Of a DNA stretch of 12,843 bases, positions 1 to 6,686 are shown in pieces; the stretch's first letter is position 1, and every line of letters begins with the position of its first letter. The notes under the pieces are model-generated. The model had not been told where the DNA came from. It saw nothing but the letters and a program-made list of their open reading frames with translations, and did no database searches. The stretch is taken from positions 1 through 12,843 of the forward strand of contig CANNLO010000104.1 in assembly GCA_947505055.1 (NCBI GenBank), given 5' to 3'. The DNA is from Methylococcaceae bacterium (GTDB taxonomy: Bacteria > Pseudomonadota > Gammaproteobacteria > Methylococcales > Methylomonadaceae). The position numbers and the translations under genes were made by a program.

Positions 1-424
1 ACTTTCTATACCCGACACCTAAACCTGCTCAGACTAAATTAACGATCCCCTCCTCACTATCGTCGCTTTGAATCAACCAGTGAGAAAAAACGTTTATACT
101 TAACGTTAAGGCGCCTTAAATAGTTCTGCAATAACTCAGAACGGCCGTTCTTGGCTGGTAATTCCATTAGGTTCATTAAAATTACTGACTGCTTTCGGTC
201 GTATGTTGCCATTCGGAAATCTTGCTCAGATGTCTCTTATGGGTCGGGAGGAGTCGATCATAAAACAAAAAATTTGCCTATTCCGAGTGGCCGCTTTTAT
301 TAAAGGGACAGCGGTTGAGTGCAAGCCCAACGAAGAAAAACTTAACACAGTTTAGCATCTCGCTTTTTGGAAAATTTCCATGATGCCTTTCCCTGTCTGG
401 CGAAGAAGGCACTTTTGGCAGCTA
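1..424. other. Gene-free left edge with palindromes
   Basis: I find no convincing coding region here on either strand. The stretch has two overlapping perfect palindromes, CTTAACGTTAAG at 99-110 and TTAAGGCGCCTTAA at 106-119, a third, AGAACGGCCGTTCT, at 138-151, and a near-palindrome TGGAAAATTTCCA at 368-380. These could be protein-binding sites or remnants. I see no tRNA, iteron array or transposase fragment. It lies downstream of the convergent-facing antitoxin gene, and no clear Rho-independent terminator for that operon is visible. Confidence 0.45.
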
Positions 425-751
425 TTATATAAGGTGTAGATTGATCACACTTGCGAGATGTGGGCGGACAGTAACCCGAACGTCAACATCCTGATCGAGA
501 CGTTTAAGAATTGTCATCAAGCGGTCAATAGTAAAACGGTCGAGCCTCACTTTGCGGATGCGCGAAAAGTCGGCGGCTGCAATGCCGGTTTGGTCTTCAG
601 CTTTACGCACCGTAAGCGCACGGTCATCAAGGACACCAATTATCTCGGCAGCCAGTAACGCTTTCAATTGCTCAACTTCTGCATTGGGGTGGCCGAAGTC
701 AGCAAAGACGTTACCGCTACCACGGACTATTTCAAAAGGTTCGTCATTCAT
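425..751 (-). CDS. HigA-like XRE-family antitoxin
   Basis: Predicted antitoxin and autorepressor of a toxin-first type II toxin-antitoxin operon, 108 aa. The central part (about residues 30-85) reads as an XRE-type helix-turn-helix (VRKAEDQTGIAAADFSRIRK) followed by a second helical segment (FTIDRLMTILKRLDQDVDV), as in HigA2-like proteins that bind the toxin and the operon operator. Its ATG (749-751) overlaps the toxin stop in an ATGA, so translation is coupled. A good Shine-Dalgarno sequence, GAAGGAG, lies just upstream inside the toxin gene. The N-terminal 30 residues are a variable extension. Family assignment is by motif recognition; the exact HigA subtype is not certain. Confidence 0.85.
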   Translation of the reverse strand: MNDEPFEIVRGSGNVFADFGHPNAEVEQLKALLAAEIIGVLDDRALTVRKAEDQTGIAAADFSRIRKVRLDRFTIDRLMTILKRLDQDVDVRVTVRPHLASVINLHLI

Positions 752-1095
752 CGTAGTATCTCCTTCAATCGTTTTAGTCGTTCATGCACAAGGTCTATTT
801 CATATTTTGGCGTTTTGATGCCTTCCTTCGATTTTTTCTGAAAAGCATGGATCACCCACAAGTCTTCTCCAATCTGGACAGCATAAATGACTCGGAAAGC
901 ATCCCCACGGTGACGCAGAACAATTTCCATAATACCGCTATCGAAGCCCTTTAACGGTTTCACATTATCGGCCTTGCGACCTTCCGCCGCGACAGTAAGT
1001 GCGCGGTTGGCTTCTGTCTGCACTGGCATGGGAAAACCTTCAAAATCCTTCCGAGCCGCCTTGATCCATGAAATGGGGCGTGTCTTTTCTATCAT
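748..1095 (-). CDS. RelE/HigB-like toxin (Gp49-like)
   Basis: Predicted mRNA-interferase toxin of 115 aa, the usual length for the HigB/phage Gp49-like branch of the RelE/ParE superfamily. The segment running from KPLKGFDSGIMEIVLRHRGD to FRVIYAVQIGEDLWVIHAFQKKSKEGIKTP matches the family core: the basic E-I-x-x-R strand, the FRVIY strand and the FxKKSxxGIKTP signature. Family members cleave ribosome-associated mRNA and are blocked by the downstream HigA-like partner. It is the first gene of the operon. Its start has AAGGTG as ribosome binding site, and the promoter at 1116-1145 lies directly upstream. The gene appears intact. Confidence 0.9.
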   Translation of the reverse strand: MIEKTRPISWIKAARKDFEGFPMPVQTEANRALTVAAEGRKADNVKPLKGFDSGIMEIVLRHRGDAFRVIYAVQIGEDLWVIHAFQKKSKEGIKTPKYEIDLVHERLKRLKEILR

Positions 1096-1115
1096 ACGTT
1101 CACCTTGTTCCGGTT

Positions 1116-1145
1116 ATTGTAGTCAAATATGACAACATAGTGCAA
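1116..1145 (-). promoter_or_regulatory. Promoter and operator of the HigBA-like operon
   Basis: On the minus strand, TTGCAC (1140-1145) and TACAAT (1116-1121), 18 bp apart, form a plausible sigma70 promoter for the toxin-antitoxin operon. An inverted repeat TGTAGTCA-AATA-TGACAACA (1118-1137, 7 of 8 pairs) fills the spacer and touches the -10 box. It is a likely operator where the antitoxin complex would repress its own promoter. The position agrees with known HigA autoregulation, but binding is inferred. Confidence 0.55.
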
Positions 1146-1148
1146 GTT

Positions 1149-1414
1149 ATCCATAAAGAAACTGAAGGTCGATAGCTGGTTTATTTAGATGATTCTTACC
1201 AACTTCATTCAAATAAATTTTGGTAGCTTTTTTGATGGTAATAAGCACTATCAAAAACGAACTTTTTTTCTATGCCTTCAAAGCGGCAGTTACTCCTGAT
1301 GGGTACTGATAGTTGAGACCACCCAAAAAACGACGGTTTAACATAACTGAAATTGGGAGACGCTAAACTGACTCAAAGCCACACCAATATTGGCTTTTCA
1401 AGAAATCCTATGGG
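1149..1414. other. Intergenic stretch, weak hairpins only
   Basis: No coding region is supported here. An AT-rich hairpin with arms TTTTTGAT (1229-1236) and ATCAAAAA (1250-1257), and a nearby TACCAA/TTGGTA pair (1197-1202 and 1220-1225) followed by a T-run, could act as weak terminators, but nothing is transcribed toward them as far as I can see. Confidence 0.3.
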
Positions 1415-1619
1415 ACTTTGGTGCAAGCCTCTCCGAAAGTGCGTTGATAAATTCCGGAAAATGTCATAATAATAAAACAAAAACAATGGGTTGTGCGCGG
1501 AGAATGTAAAAGCAAAATTATTTCCTTTTGGACCTGAACTCAACCTCATGTTTATACGAATAAAATTCCTCTATTTTCAGAAAAAATCAACGCACTTTCG
1601 GAGAGGCTCGACTTTGGTG
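1415..1619. mobile_element. MITE-like element with 9-bp target duplication
   Basis: A 187-bp non-coding element (1424-1610) is bounded by 25-bp terminal inverted repeats, left 1424-1448 and right 1586-1610, matching at 24 of 25 positions (core CCTCTCCGAAAGTGCGTTGA). It is flanked by a perfect 9-bp direct repeat ACTTTGGTG at 1415-1423 and 1611-1619, the expected target site duplication. The interior has no open reading frame. This is the structure of a miniature inverted-repeat element moved in trans by a full-length insertion sequence. The 9-bp duplication is seen in several IS groups (for example IS4- and IS5-type), so I cannot name the parent. Confidence 0.85.
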
Positions 1620-1817
1620 TCGTTTGTTTAAATGTATCCTTTCTTGCACTTATCCGCCTTTTATATCTCAGATTAACTGATTTTATAAATTCAGTTTTTC
1701 TCCAACAGTGATGACTCGGCAATGCACCGAAAATTTACACCTCGTCACTGCTCAAAATCTTATGAAACAATCCTGTCGTTTGTTTAAACTCACACTAAAG
1801 TAAAGGCAAAAATATAG
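1620..1817. other. Non-coding region between MITE and partition site
   Basis: No gene is supported. A 14-bp direct repeat, GTCGTTTGTTTAAA, occurs at 1619-1632 and 1775-1788. An imperfect inverted repeat (CAGTGATGA at 1706-1714 against TCGTCACTG at 1742-1750) sits between the two copies. Its role is unknown; it could be part of the partition or leading region. Confidence 0.35.
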
Positions 1818-1990
1818 TATCCTTTTTAATATCCTTTTAGATAGCTTTTTATAATAGCTATCTTTTTTGTTATTTATTTTAATATTTATTAAGATATCTT
1901 TTTTAATAAGCTATCTTTCAAGATATCCGTTTTATATTGCTATCTTTTTTGCTATCATCTTATTATGGCTATCTTTTCCGATAGCACTTT
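1818..1990 (+). repeat. Putative parS centromere / parA operator array
   Basis: A very AT-rich stretch just upstream of parA has many copies of GCTATCTTTT or TATCYTTTT: starts near 1818, 1830, 1857, 1895, 1910, 1939, 1951 and 1968. Inverted copies form palindromic pairs AGATAGCT/AGCTATCT (1839-1846 and 1856-1863) and GCTATC/GATAGC (1968-1973 and 1980-1985). In type Ib partition loci the centromere is a cluster of short repeats upstream of parA, bound by the small RHH ParB, which also represses the operon. The composition and position fit that model. A possible promoter, TTGCTA (1937-1942) with TATTAT (1961-1966) 18 bp away, lies inside the array, which would make it self-repressing. Confidence 0.65.
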
Positions 1991-2014
1991 TTTAAAACCA
2001 CGGGAGCGTGATAC

Positions 2015-2728
2015 ATGCCAACAATCGTTTTTGCATCCTCAAAAGGAGGGGCAGGGAAAACAACAGCCGCCGTTATATTGGCTTGCGAACTTGCCAGACA
2101 GGGGGCAGCAAAGGGATTCCAGATTGCTATGATAGATGCAGACCCGAATCAGCATAGCGCGGCATGGGCGAACAAGGAAGGTCGTCCCGAAAATATACAA
2201 TTGATCGAGAATGCCACAGAGGAGAATATCTTAGATGCAATTGATGAAGCTGAGAACAAAGCTGCTTTTGTTATAGTCGATCTTGAGGGAGTGGCAAGCA
2301 GCGCGGTTATCGGTGCAGTCAGTCGTGCAGATTTGGTCGTTATCCCTTGCCAACCATCACAAAATGACGCGAAAGAAGCGGTCAAAACAATTAAAACGAT
2401 TCAATATAGCGCTCGCGTAGCAGGGCGCAAAATCCCCTTTGCTGTTTTATTCACGCGATTAAGCGCGGCAATTATTACCAAAACAGGTAAACACCTTGCC
2501 GCTGAATTTGACGGGGCAGGGGTTGACCTTTTTGAGTGTTCATTGATTGACCGTGAAGCATTCAAATCTGTTTTTTCCTATGGAGGGACAGTAAACGGCT
2601 TAGAGGGAAGCACTAAAAGAGAGCAAGAAAGCATCAAAAAAGCCGCCGATAATGCCAAAATTTTTGCCGAAGAAGTCAAACGCAAATTAAAAACGAGCAT
2701 AGACCAGAAGAGGGCTGCAAATGGCTAA
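2015..2728 (+). CDS. parA: ParA-family partition ATPase
   Basis: Walker-type ATPase of 237 aa that would drive plasmid segregation by cycling on the nucleoid. Visible features are the deviant Walker A motif SKGGAGKTT (residues 9-17, with signature Lys10 and Lys15), the switch I-like IDADPNQ (about 40-46) and a Walker B-like FVIVDLEGV (about 85-93). There is no N-terminal HTH extension, so it belongs to the small type Ib group, in which the ParB partner rather than ParA does the operator binding. The start has GGGAG upstream and directly follows the repeat array. The stop overlaps the next gene by 8 bp (ATGGCTAA). It is first in the parA-parB-rep operon. Confidence 0.92.
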   Translation: MPTIVFASSKGGAGKTTAAVILACELARQGAAKGFQIAMIDADPNQHSAAWANKEGRPENIQLIENATEENILDAIDEAENKAAFVIVDLEGVASSAVIGAVSRADLVVIPCQPSQNDAKEAVKTIKTIQYSARVAGRKIPFAVLFTRLSAAIITKTGKHLAAEFDGAGVDLFECSLIDREAFKSVFSYGGTVNGLEGSTKREQESIKKAADNAKIFAEEVKRKLKTSIDQKRAANG

Positions 2729-3059
2729 AGAGCGCGAAGCATTAAACCTTGACGATACAATCGATCTTGAGGAGCTGACCCAAAAACGCCCCTTGCCAAA
2801 ACTAGGTAAGGCAGAGATTAAAGAAATCGCGACGCAAACAGGGTTTATAAGCCGCCAGCCCCGCAAAAAACGTAGCCGTACCAAATACACAGCGCAACTT
2901 AATATAAAGGTAAGGGAAGGCATAAAGCCGCTTTTTCAAGAGATTGGAGCGCATCTTGAAACCTTCGATAATGAAACCTTTGAACTGGCTCTATTAGCCT
3001 TGATTGAAAAGGAAGGAACAAAAGAATACTTGGCACTGTTTAAGGAGCTTTCAAAATGA
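2721..3059 (+). CDS. Small RHH-like ParB, centromere-binding
   Basis: Predicted DNA-binding partner of ParA, 112 aa. The N-terminal half is charged and probably flexible, with a very basic patch SRQPRKKRSRTK (about residues 44-55). The C-terminal half starts with a strand-like segment (YTAQLNIKVREGIK) followed by two helices (FQEIGAHLETF and NETFELALLALIEKEG), consistent with a ribbon-helix-helix fold. Basic tail plus C-terminal RHH is typical of type Ib ParB proteins, which bind short repeats and stimulate the ATPase through the tail. It overlaps parA by 8 bp and rep by 4 bp. AGAGGG serves as ribosome binding site. Function is inferred mainly from position and fold-like pattern. Confidence 0.7.
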   Translation: MAKEREALNLDDTIDLEELTQKRPLPKLGKAEIKEIATQTGFISRQPRKKRSRTKYTAQLNIKVREGIKPLFQEIGAHLETFDNETFELALLALIEKEGTKEYLALFKELSK

Positions 3060-4138
3060 CAGACAAGGGAAAAAAGAAGGATGAAGCGAAGCCGAAGCCA
3101 TCGAGAAAACCACCTGAAAAAGTTGTCAAAAGCTTTCAAATGGATTTATTTTCGCAATTTCTGGCTAATGACTTAAGCGAGGTTTCAAACACGGTTGAAT
3201 ATTGGGAGCGCATCCCAAAATACTTTTTCTCCACAGAACAACAAAATAAATTAAGAGAACCGAGCGGTTTAGCGCAGTCATTCTCCTATGAATACAAACT
3301 AAAAAACAATGCAGGGGAAGAATTGCACTATAAAGTTAAAATTCAACCTGCTTTGATCGAGCAGCCTGATGGAAAGGACAAAGCCTTTTTTCCAACAAAA
3401 ACCGAAGAGAACATCGAAGAGGTTTTGAAGAAGATATTTACTGAACAAAATTACGGCATCCACGATCCCAAAAACATCGAAAGCTGGGTAAGATTCAGCT
3501 ACGGCATGATCCGCCGCGAACTTTACCGGATGGGCAGCGGACTTCGATATGACCAGATCAAGCATAGTTTGGAAGTGATGAGCAAATGCATTTTAACCGT
3601 TTACGAAGACGGTAAGGAAATTTATACAGGCTCAATTTTGCAAGATTATTGCAGCATCGACCGCAATAAATATCTTGAAGATACAGACGCGCTTCACGTT
3701 GCACGACTGCCTGTTTTTATATCCCATGCCATCAACACGCTACAATATCGACAGTTTAACTATGCGCGTTTTATGGAGTGCGGTGAGCAATTGACTCGCT
3801 TTCTTTATAAACGGCTCGTCAATCGCTTTATAAATGCCAATTACATGAATGATTACCACCTCATGTTTTCAGATATTCAACAAGCAAGCGGACTTTTACA
3901 ACAAGCGAGAGACAACGATAATCGCAGGAAGGTGTTAGAAGCACTAGAAGAGCTCAAAAAAAGACATGTTATTTCTGAATATAATAAGGATGAACGTAAA
4001 GAAGGACGCAAGGTTATAGATATAAAATACACAATCAGACCACATCATGATTTCATAGCCGAACAAAAAGCCGCAAATAAGCGAGCAAATATGCAACAAA
4101 TTGGAACGCAAAAATCCGTCGATCCTGTGGGTAAGTGA
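3056..4138 (+). CDS. repA: Plasmid replication initiator protein
   Basis: Initiator of 360 aa that would bind the iterons immediately downstream and open the origin. After a Lys/Pro-rich N-terminal tail come segments typical of theta-plasmid initiators of the RepA/RPA type: WVRFSYGMIRREL (about residues 145-157), a cluster around YDQIKHSLEVMSKCILTVYE, and a helical winged-helix-like region (QLTRFLYKRLVNRF, then FSDIQQASGLLQQ and VLEALEELKKRHVISEY). Its ATG overlaps the parB stop as ATGA, with AAGGAG upstream, so its production depends on translation through parAB. The initiator role is well supported by the adjacent iteron array and DnaA box. The exact Rep family is less certain. Confidence 0.87.
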   Translation: MTDKGKKKDEAKPKPSRKPPEKVVKSFQMDLFSQFLANDLSEVSNTVEYWERIPKYFFSTEQQNKLREPSGLAQSFSYEYKLKNNAGEELHYKVKIQPALIEQPDGKDKAFFPTKTEENIEEVLKKIFTEQNYGIHDPKNIESWVRFSYGMIRRELYRMGSGLRYDQIKHSLEVMSKCILTVYEDGKEIYTGSILQDYCSIDRNKYLEDTDALHVARLPVFISHAINTLQYRQFNYARFMECGEQLTRFLYKRLVNRFINANYMNDYHLMFSDIQQASGLLQQARDNDNRRKVLEALEELKKRHVISEYNKDERKEGRKVIDIKYTIRPHHDFIAEQKAANKRANMQQIGTQKSVDPVGK

Positions 4139-4146
4139 TAATCAAG

Positions 4147-4410
4147 GTAGGCACTCCAACCCACAGTTCAATCGAAAAAGTAGGCACTCCAGCCCACAGT
4201 AAGTAGGCACTCCAGCCCACACTTGAAAAAAATACCTAATTACGGCAAAAAATAAGGTGATTTTATGTTTAGAAGGTAGGCACTCCAGCTCACAGAAGTA
4301 GGCACTCCAGCCCACAGTTAGCTAAAAAAGTAGGCACTCCAGCCCACAGTTAGCTAAAAAAGTAGGCACTCCAGCCCACACTTAGACCAAAGTAGGCACT
4401 CCAGCCCACA
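4147..4410 (+). repeat. Eight 19-bp iterons of the replication origin
   Basis: Eight direct copies of GTAGGCACTCCAGCCCACA start at 4147, 4180, 4203, 4276, 4298, 4330, 4362 and 4392. Six are identical; the first has CAACCC and the fourth has GCTCAC. Flanks are often AAA before and GTTA or CTTA after the core. Start-to-start distances are 33, 23, 73, 22, 32, 32 and 30 bp, close to whole helical turns, so the initiators would sit on one face of the DNA. All copies face the same way, directly after rep. This is a classic iteron array for initiation and copy control (handcuffing). Confidence 0.93.
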
Positions 4411-4540
4411 CTTAAATCGCCAAAAAATCTACAATCCATTGATAAAAATAGTTTTTTCAGCTTGTCAAAAATCCCTATTCTTTTCTTTATTTATTCTTTT
4501 ATTACTTATTCTTGTTTTGCCGCTTGTGGATAACTAAATC
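4411..4540 (+). other. AT-rich unwinding region and DnaA box
   Basis: After the last iteron the sequence becomes strongly AT-rich (about 4430-4515, with runs such as CTTTATTTATTC), as expected for a DNA unwinding element. It ends in a perfect DnaA box, TTATCCACA, on the minus strand (TGTGGATAA at 4525-4533). Together with the iterons this forms a complete origin core. I infer that DnaA and the initiator cooperate here. Confidence 0.8.
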
Positions 4541-4871
4541 ATAAAAATACAGCGGGAAAAAGACAACATATAAAAAATAGTAAGTTTTTCCCCAACTGAA
4601 AACCAGTAGCTTTAGGCCGCGAGTCAAAACAGTTTGCTTTGGTTTTATTCTGTCTATAGGAAAAGAAAAAATCAGAAACCGAATAATCGTTTCTAAAACG
4701 ACAGTCGCGCCGTAACAACAGGGGCAAAGAAAAGATCAACACGGGACATTTTGAGGGTAGTCTTCCAGATCATGCGAGACTCGGCTTAAGATCACCCGTG
4801 CATCATAAACCTTGTTATTCCATCATATAGCAACATGGTCGTAAGGCGCATAGAAGGGATTAGGTAATTAG
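4541..4871. other. Non-coding region downstream of the origin
   Basis: I see no supported gene. The only long frame (4539-4742 minus) is low-complexity Phe/Leu-rich reading of AT-rich DNA. A bulged inverted repeat, AGAAACCGA/TCGTTTCT, lies near 4674-4694. Confidence 0.35.
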
Positions 4872-5036
4872 GTAAGAAAAACCCTGCCAAATCTTCACGG
4901 TCATAGTAAGGTGTTCTATGCCCAAACCGCCAAAAATTCTGTCTTACTGTTGGATAATGATTTTATAGGTCAAAATATTCTGATTTTCGCGAGTTCAGAC
5001 AAAAAATCTATCAAAAAGCGACTTGAAAAGAATTGA
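4872..5036 (+). other. Short open frame of unknown status
   Basis: A 54-codon stop-free frame lies between TAG (4869-4871) and TGA (5034-5036), with a possible GTG start at 4911. It reads, in part, VFYAQTAKNSVLLLDNDFIG and ILIFASSDKKSIKKRLEKN, which looks protein-like but matches no family I recognise. It runs into the BrnA remnant in another frame, so it may be the tail of a decayed upstream partner gene. There is no ATG and no good ribosome binding site. Confidence 0.2.
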
Positions 5037-5265
5037 CGCGCTGAAGAACCGGGACATCGATTATTCCGATAGTGCGGAACTGGATGAGAGCTTTTTCACC
5101 AAAGCTGCGGTTCATTGGCCCTCCGAAAAAAACAGCTTATCTTAAGGCTGGACGAGGCATTCTTGACTGGCTGAAATGGCATGGCAGGGGGTTCAAACCC
5201 GGATTAATGCAATCCTACGGGCTTATTATGGGGCACACAAGAACAATAATGATGCTCGCCGTTAA
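5002..5265 (+). pseudogene. Frameshifted BrnA/CopG-type antitoxin
   Basis: Remnant of a BrnA-like antitoxin. The first frame reads SKSDLKRIDALKNRDIDYSD then SAELDESFFTKAAVHWP, then hits TAA at 5143. A second frame continues as KKQLILRLDEA, a third as ILDWLKWHGRGF, and the original frame resumes with GVQTRINAILRAYYG up to TAA at 5263-5265. These are, in order, the conserved blocks of BrnA (acidic IDYSDIPELD segment, RLDxDVLDWLK, then GYQTRINAILRAY). Three separate one-base deletions explain it: in the A7 run at 5126-5132, near 5157-5161, and near 5187-5193. No ATG is visible upstream (TGA at 4981). The 125-aa frame at 5072-5449 is a by-product of these shifts. No convincing brnT toxin is seen upstream. 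Confidence 0.8.
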
Positions 5266-5624
5266 AGCTGATCCGCCTGATGAAAAACTTTTCGTCTCCC
5301 GGTTTGGGTTCCGGCTCAAAAGGGTTTGCAAGTTTGATAGAAGTGTCAGTAATGAATTAATGGAGCATCTAAACACTCAGAAAGTAAATCATGCGGTTTT
5401 CATTAGATTTACCAAGACCGAAAAGTTGAGATACTTCCCTCTTCCTTAATTGCCACGGGTGGCAATTATACCAGTCAGACTGTTTTTTGTCTTTTTATTG
5501 TTTTTAGACACCATCAATTCCTCATAACACAACAGCACGAACAACACGATACCGTTCAATTAAGGCTTTTTGTTTACGCCAGAAAAGAATCGGGTAAGGC
5601 AGGTCGATATAGCCAAGAATATTT
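5266..5624. other. Intergenic region with a perfect hairpin
   Basis: No gene is supported between the antitoxin remnant and kfrA. A perfect 22-bp inverted repeat, TAATTGCCAC-GG-GTGGCAATTA, lies at 5447-5468. It could be an operator or a terminator, although no T-run follows on either side. Downstream of kfrA on the minus strand there is a short open frame discussed in the findings. Confidence 0.4.
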
Positions 5625-6539
5625 CTAATTGGTTTTCTTCCCCCCAGCGGTTTTTGCTGACTGATGGCTACTGAGAGCTTGTATTAGTTCAACGGCTTGG
5701 GTTTGCATGGCCTCAAGCTGTCCGCGTAAATTAGCGGCCTCCTCGCGCGCTGTAGCGGCTTGTTTGTGAGCATCGTCGCAGGCGACTTCGGCCTTTGTCA
5801 TCCGTTCGACATTGCGCTGGATTTCCTCGGCTGTGCGCTTGCGTTGTTCTTGGTGGGTTTGATCGGCAGCGGTTGCCTGCGCTTTGACGGTCGCCAGTTC
5901 AGCACGTACCTGGTCACGTTCGGTGGCCAGGAGTTGATAAGCTTGCTTTTGTTCGGCCAGTTCATCCCGCAATCGTGCAAGCTCGACGGCATATTGTTCG
6001 CCAGCTGTTTTTGCAGTCTGCTCAATCAAGGCAAGACGTTCGCGCAATTTAGCCAACTCTACGGCCTGCGTTTGACTGGTCGCCTGAGTTTCAGCCAGCC
6101 GGTTCTCCACTACTTCGCTTTCGGCCTTCATCCCGTCCAGTTTGGTTTCCAAGTCATCGACCGTTTGCGAGGCATCAGCCAGTTCCCGCTCGGCCTGTTC
6201 GCGTTGATCACCCGCCGCCCTGACCATTTCTGCGACCCGGCGCTCTGCCGCCTTCACAGCCTTGTCGTTCAGTTCAACGGCCAGCATCGAAAGGCGCTCT
6301 GTTAGCGCCCTAGTGACGATAGCCAGCTCTTCTGCCACCTCAACAGGCAATTCAGCCACAGGTTCCGCTTTGGTGACAGACTGGCTGGCCAAGTGCTCAT
6401 CCCAAACCTGTTTAAGCCGGCTCGGGTTCCCGCCACCAACTTTCTGACGTAAGGCAAAACCAGTGATATTGCGACCGGCGTCTCTCAGTTCCTGACCGGC
6501 TTGGATAATGGCTTCAGGGGCGAATTCGACAGGGCGCAT
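5625..6539 (-). CDS. kfrA: KfrA-type coiled-coil DNA-binding protein
   Basis: Plasmid KfrA-like protein of 304 aa: an N-terminal DNA-binding domain (about residues 1-100; AIIQAGQELRDAGRNITGFA and LRQKVGGGNPSRLKQVWDEH are typical of the KfrA N-terminal family) and a long Ala/Glu/Gln-rich coiled coil (about 110-295). KfrA proteins repress their own promoter and are thought to aid stable inheritance by forming filament-like complexes. I chose the ATG at 6537-6539 because AAAGGAG precedes it; an in-frame upstream ATG at 6596 lacks such a site and would add 19 unrelated residues. The gene is downstream of, and separated from, the tra-like genes on the same strand, with its own upstream region. Confidence 0.88.
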   Translation of the reverse strand: MRPVEFAPEAIIQAGQELRDAGRNITGFALRQKVGGGNPSRLKQVWDEHLASQSVTKAEPVAELPVEVAEELAIVTRALTERLSMLAVELNDKAVKAAERRVAEMVRAAGDQREQAERELADASQTVDDLETKLDGMKAESEVVENRLAETQATSQTQAVELAKLRERLALIEQTAKTAGEQYAVELARLRDELAEQKQAYQLLATERDQVRAELATVKAQATAADQTHQEQRKRTAEEIQRNVERMTKAEVACDDAHKQAATAREEAANLRGQLEAMQTQAVELIQALSSHQSAKTAGGKKTN

Positions 6540-6686
6540 GGGGTTCTCCTTTAAGTTGATGGTTCTACTATAGCACCAAATGAAATGAAAGAACAAATAA
6601 ACTAATAAACAAACAAAGTAATAAATAAATTAACTAATTTGTTATTTCCCGGCTGTTCCACTTAGCCGGAAAATGTGGCGTGCCGG
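6540..6686 (-). promoter_or_regulatory. kfrA upstream region, promoter and repeats
   Basis: This short gap upstream of kfrA has a TATAGT -10-like box (6567-6572, minus strand) without a clear -35 box. It is followed by AT-rich repeats of the type TAATAAAC/AATAAAT (about 6595-6640), which could be autoregulatory KfrA sites. A hairpin, CCGGCT (6649-6654) paired with AGCCGG (6664-6669), flanked by T and A runs, may end transcription from the upstream tra-like genes. Confidence 0.4.

Noticed and set aside
1147..1155. DnaA-box-like TTATCCATA upstream of the toxin gene
   Set aside because: It has one mismatch to the consensus, stands alone, and is far from the iteron origin; chance is more likely.
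4147..4410. CRISPR array
   Set aside because: The repeats are 19 bp with gaps of mostly 3-14 bp, too short for spacers, and no cas gene is present. They follow a replication initiator gene, so they are iterons.
4539..4742. 67-aa minus-strand frame next to the origin
   Set aside because: Low-complexity Phe/Leu/Ser translation of AT-rich DNA with no ribosome binding site; not supported as a gene.
5072..5449. 125-aa open frame on the plus strand
   Set aside because: Its first part is one of the frames produced by the frameshifted BrnA antitoxin, and the rest matches nothing; the conserved antitoxin blocks are split over other frames.
5760..6305. 181-aa frame opposite kfrA
   Set aside because: It is antisense to a well-supported coiled-coil gene with a clear ribosome binding site; the hydrophobic reading is the complement of Ala/Glu/Gln codons.
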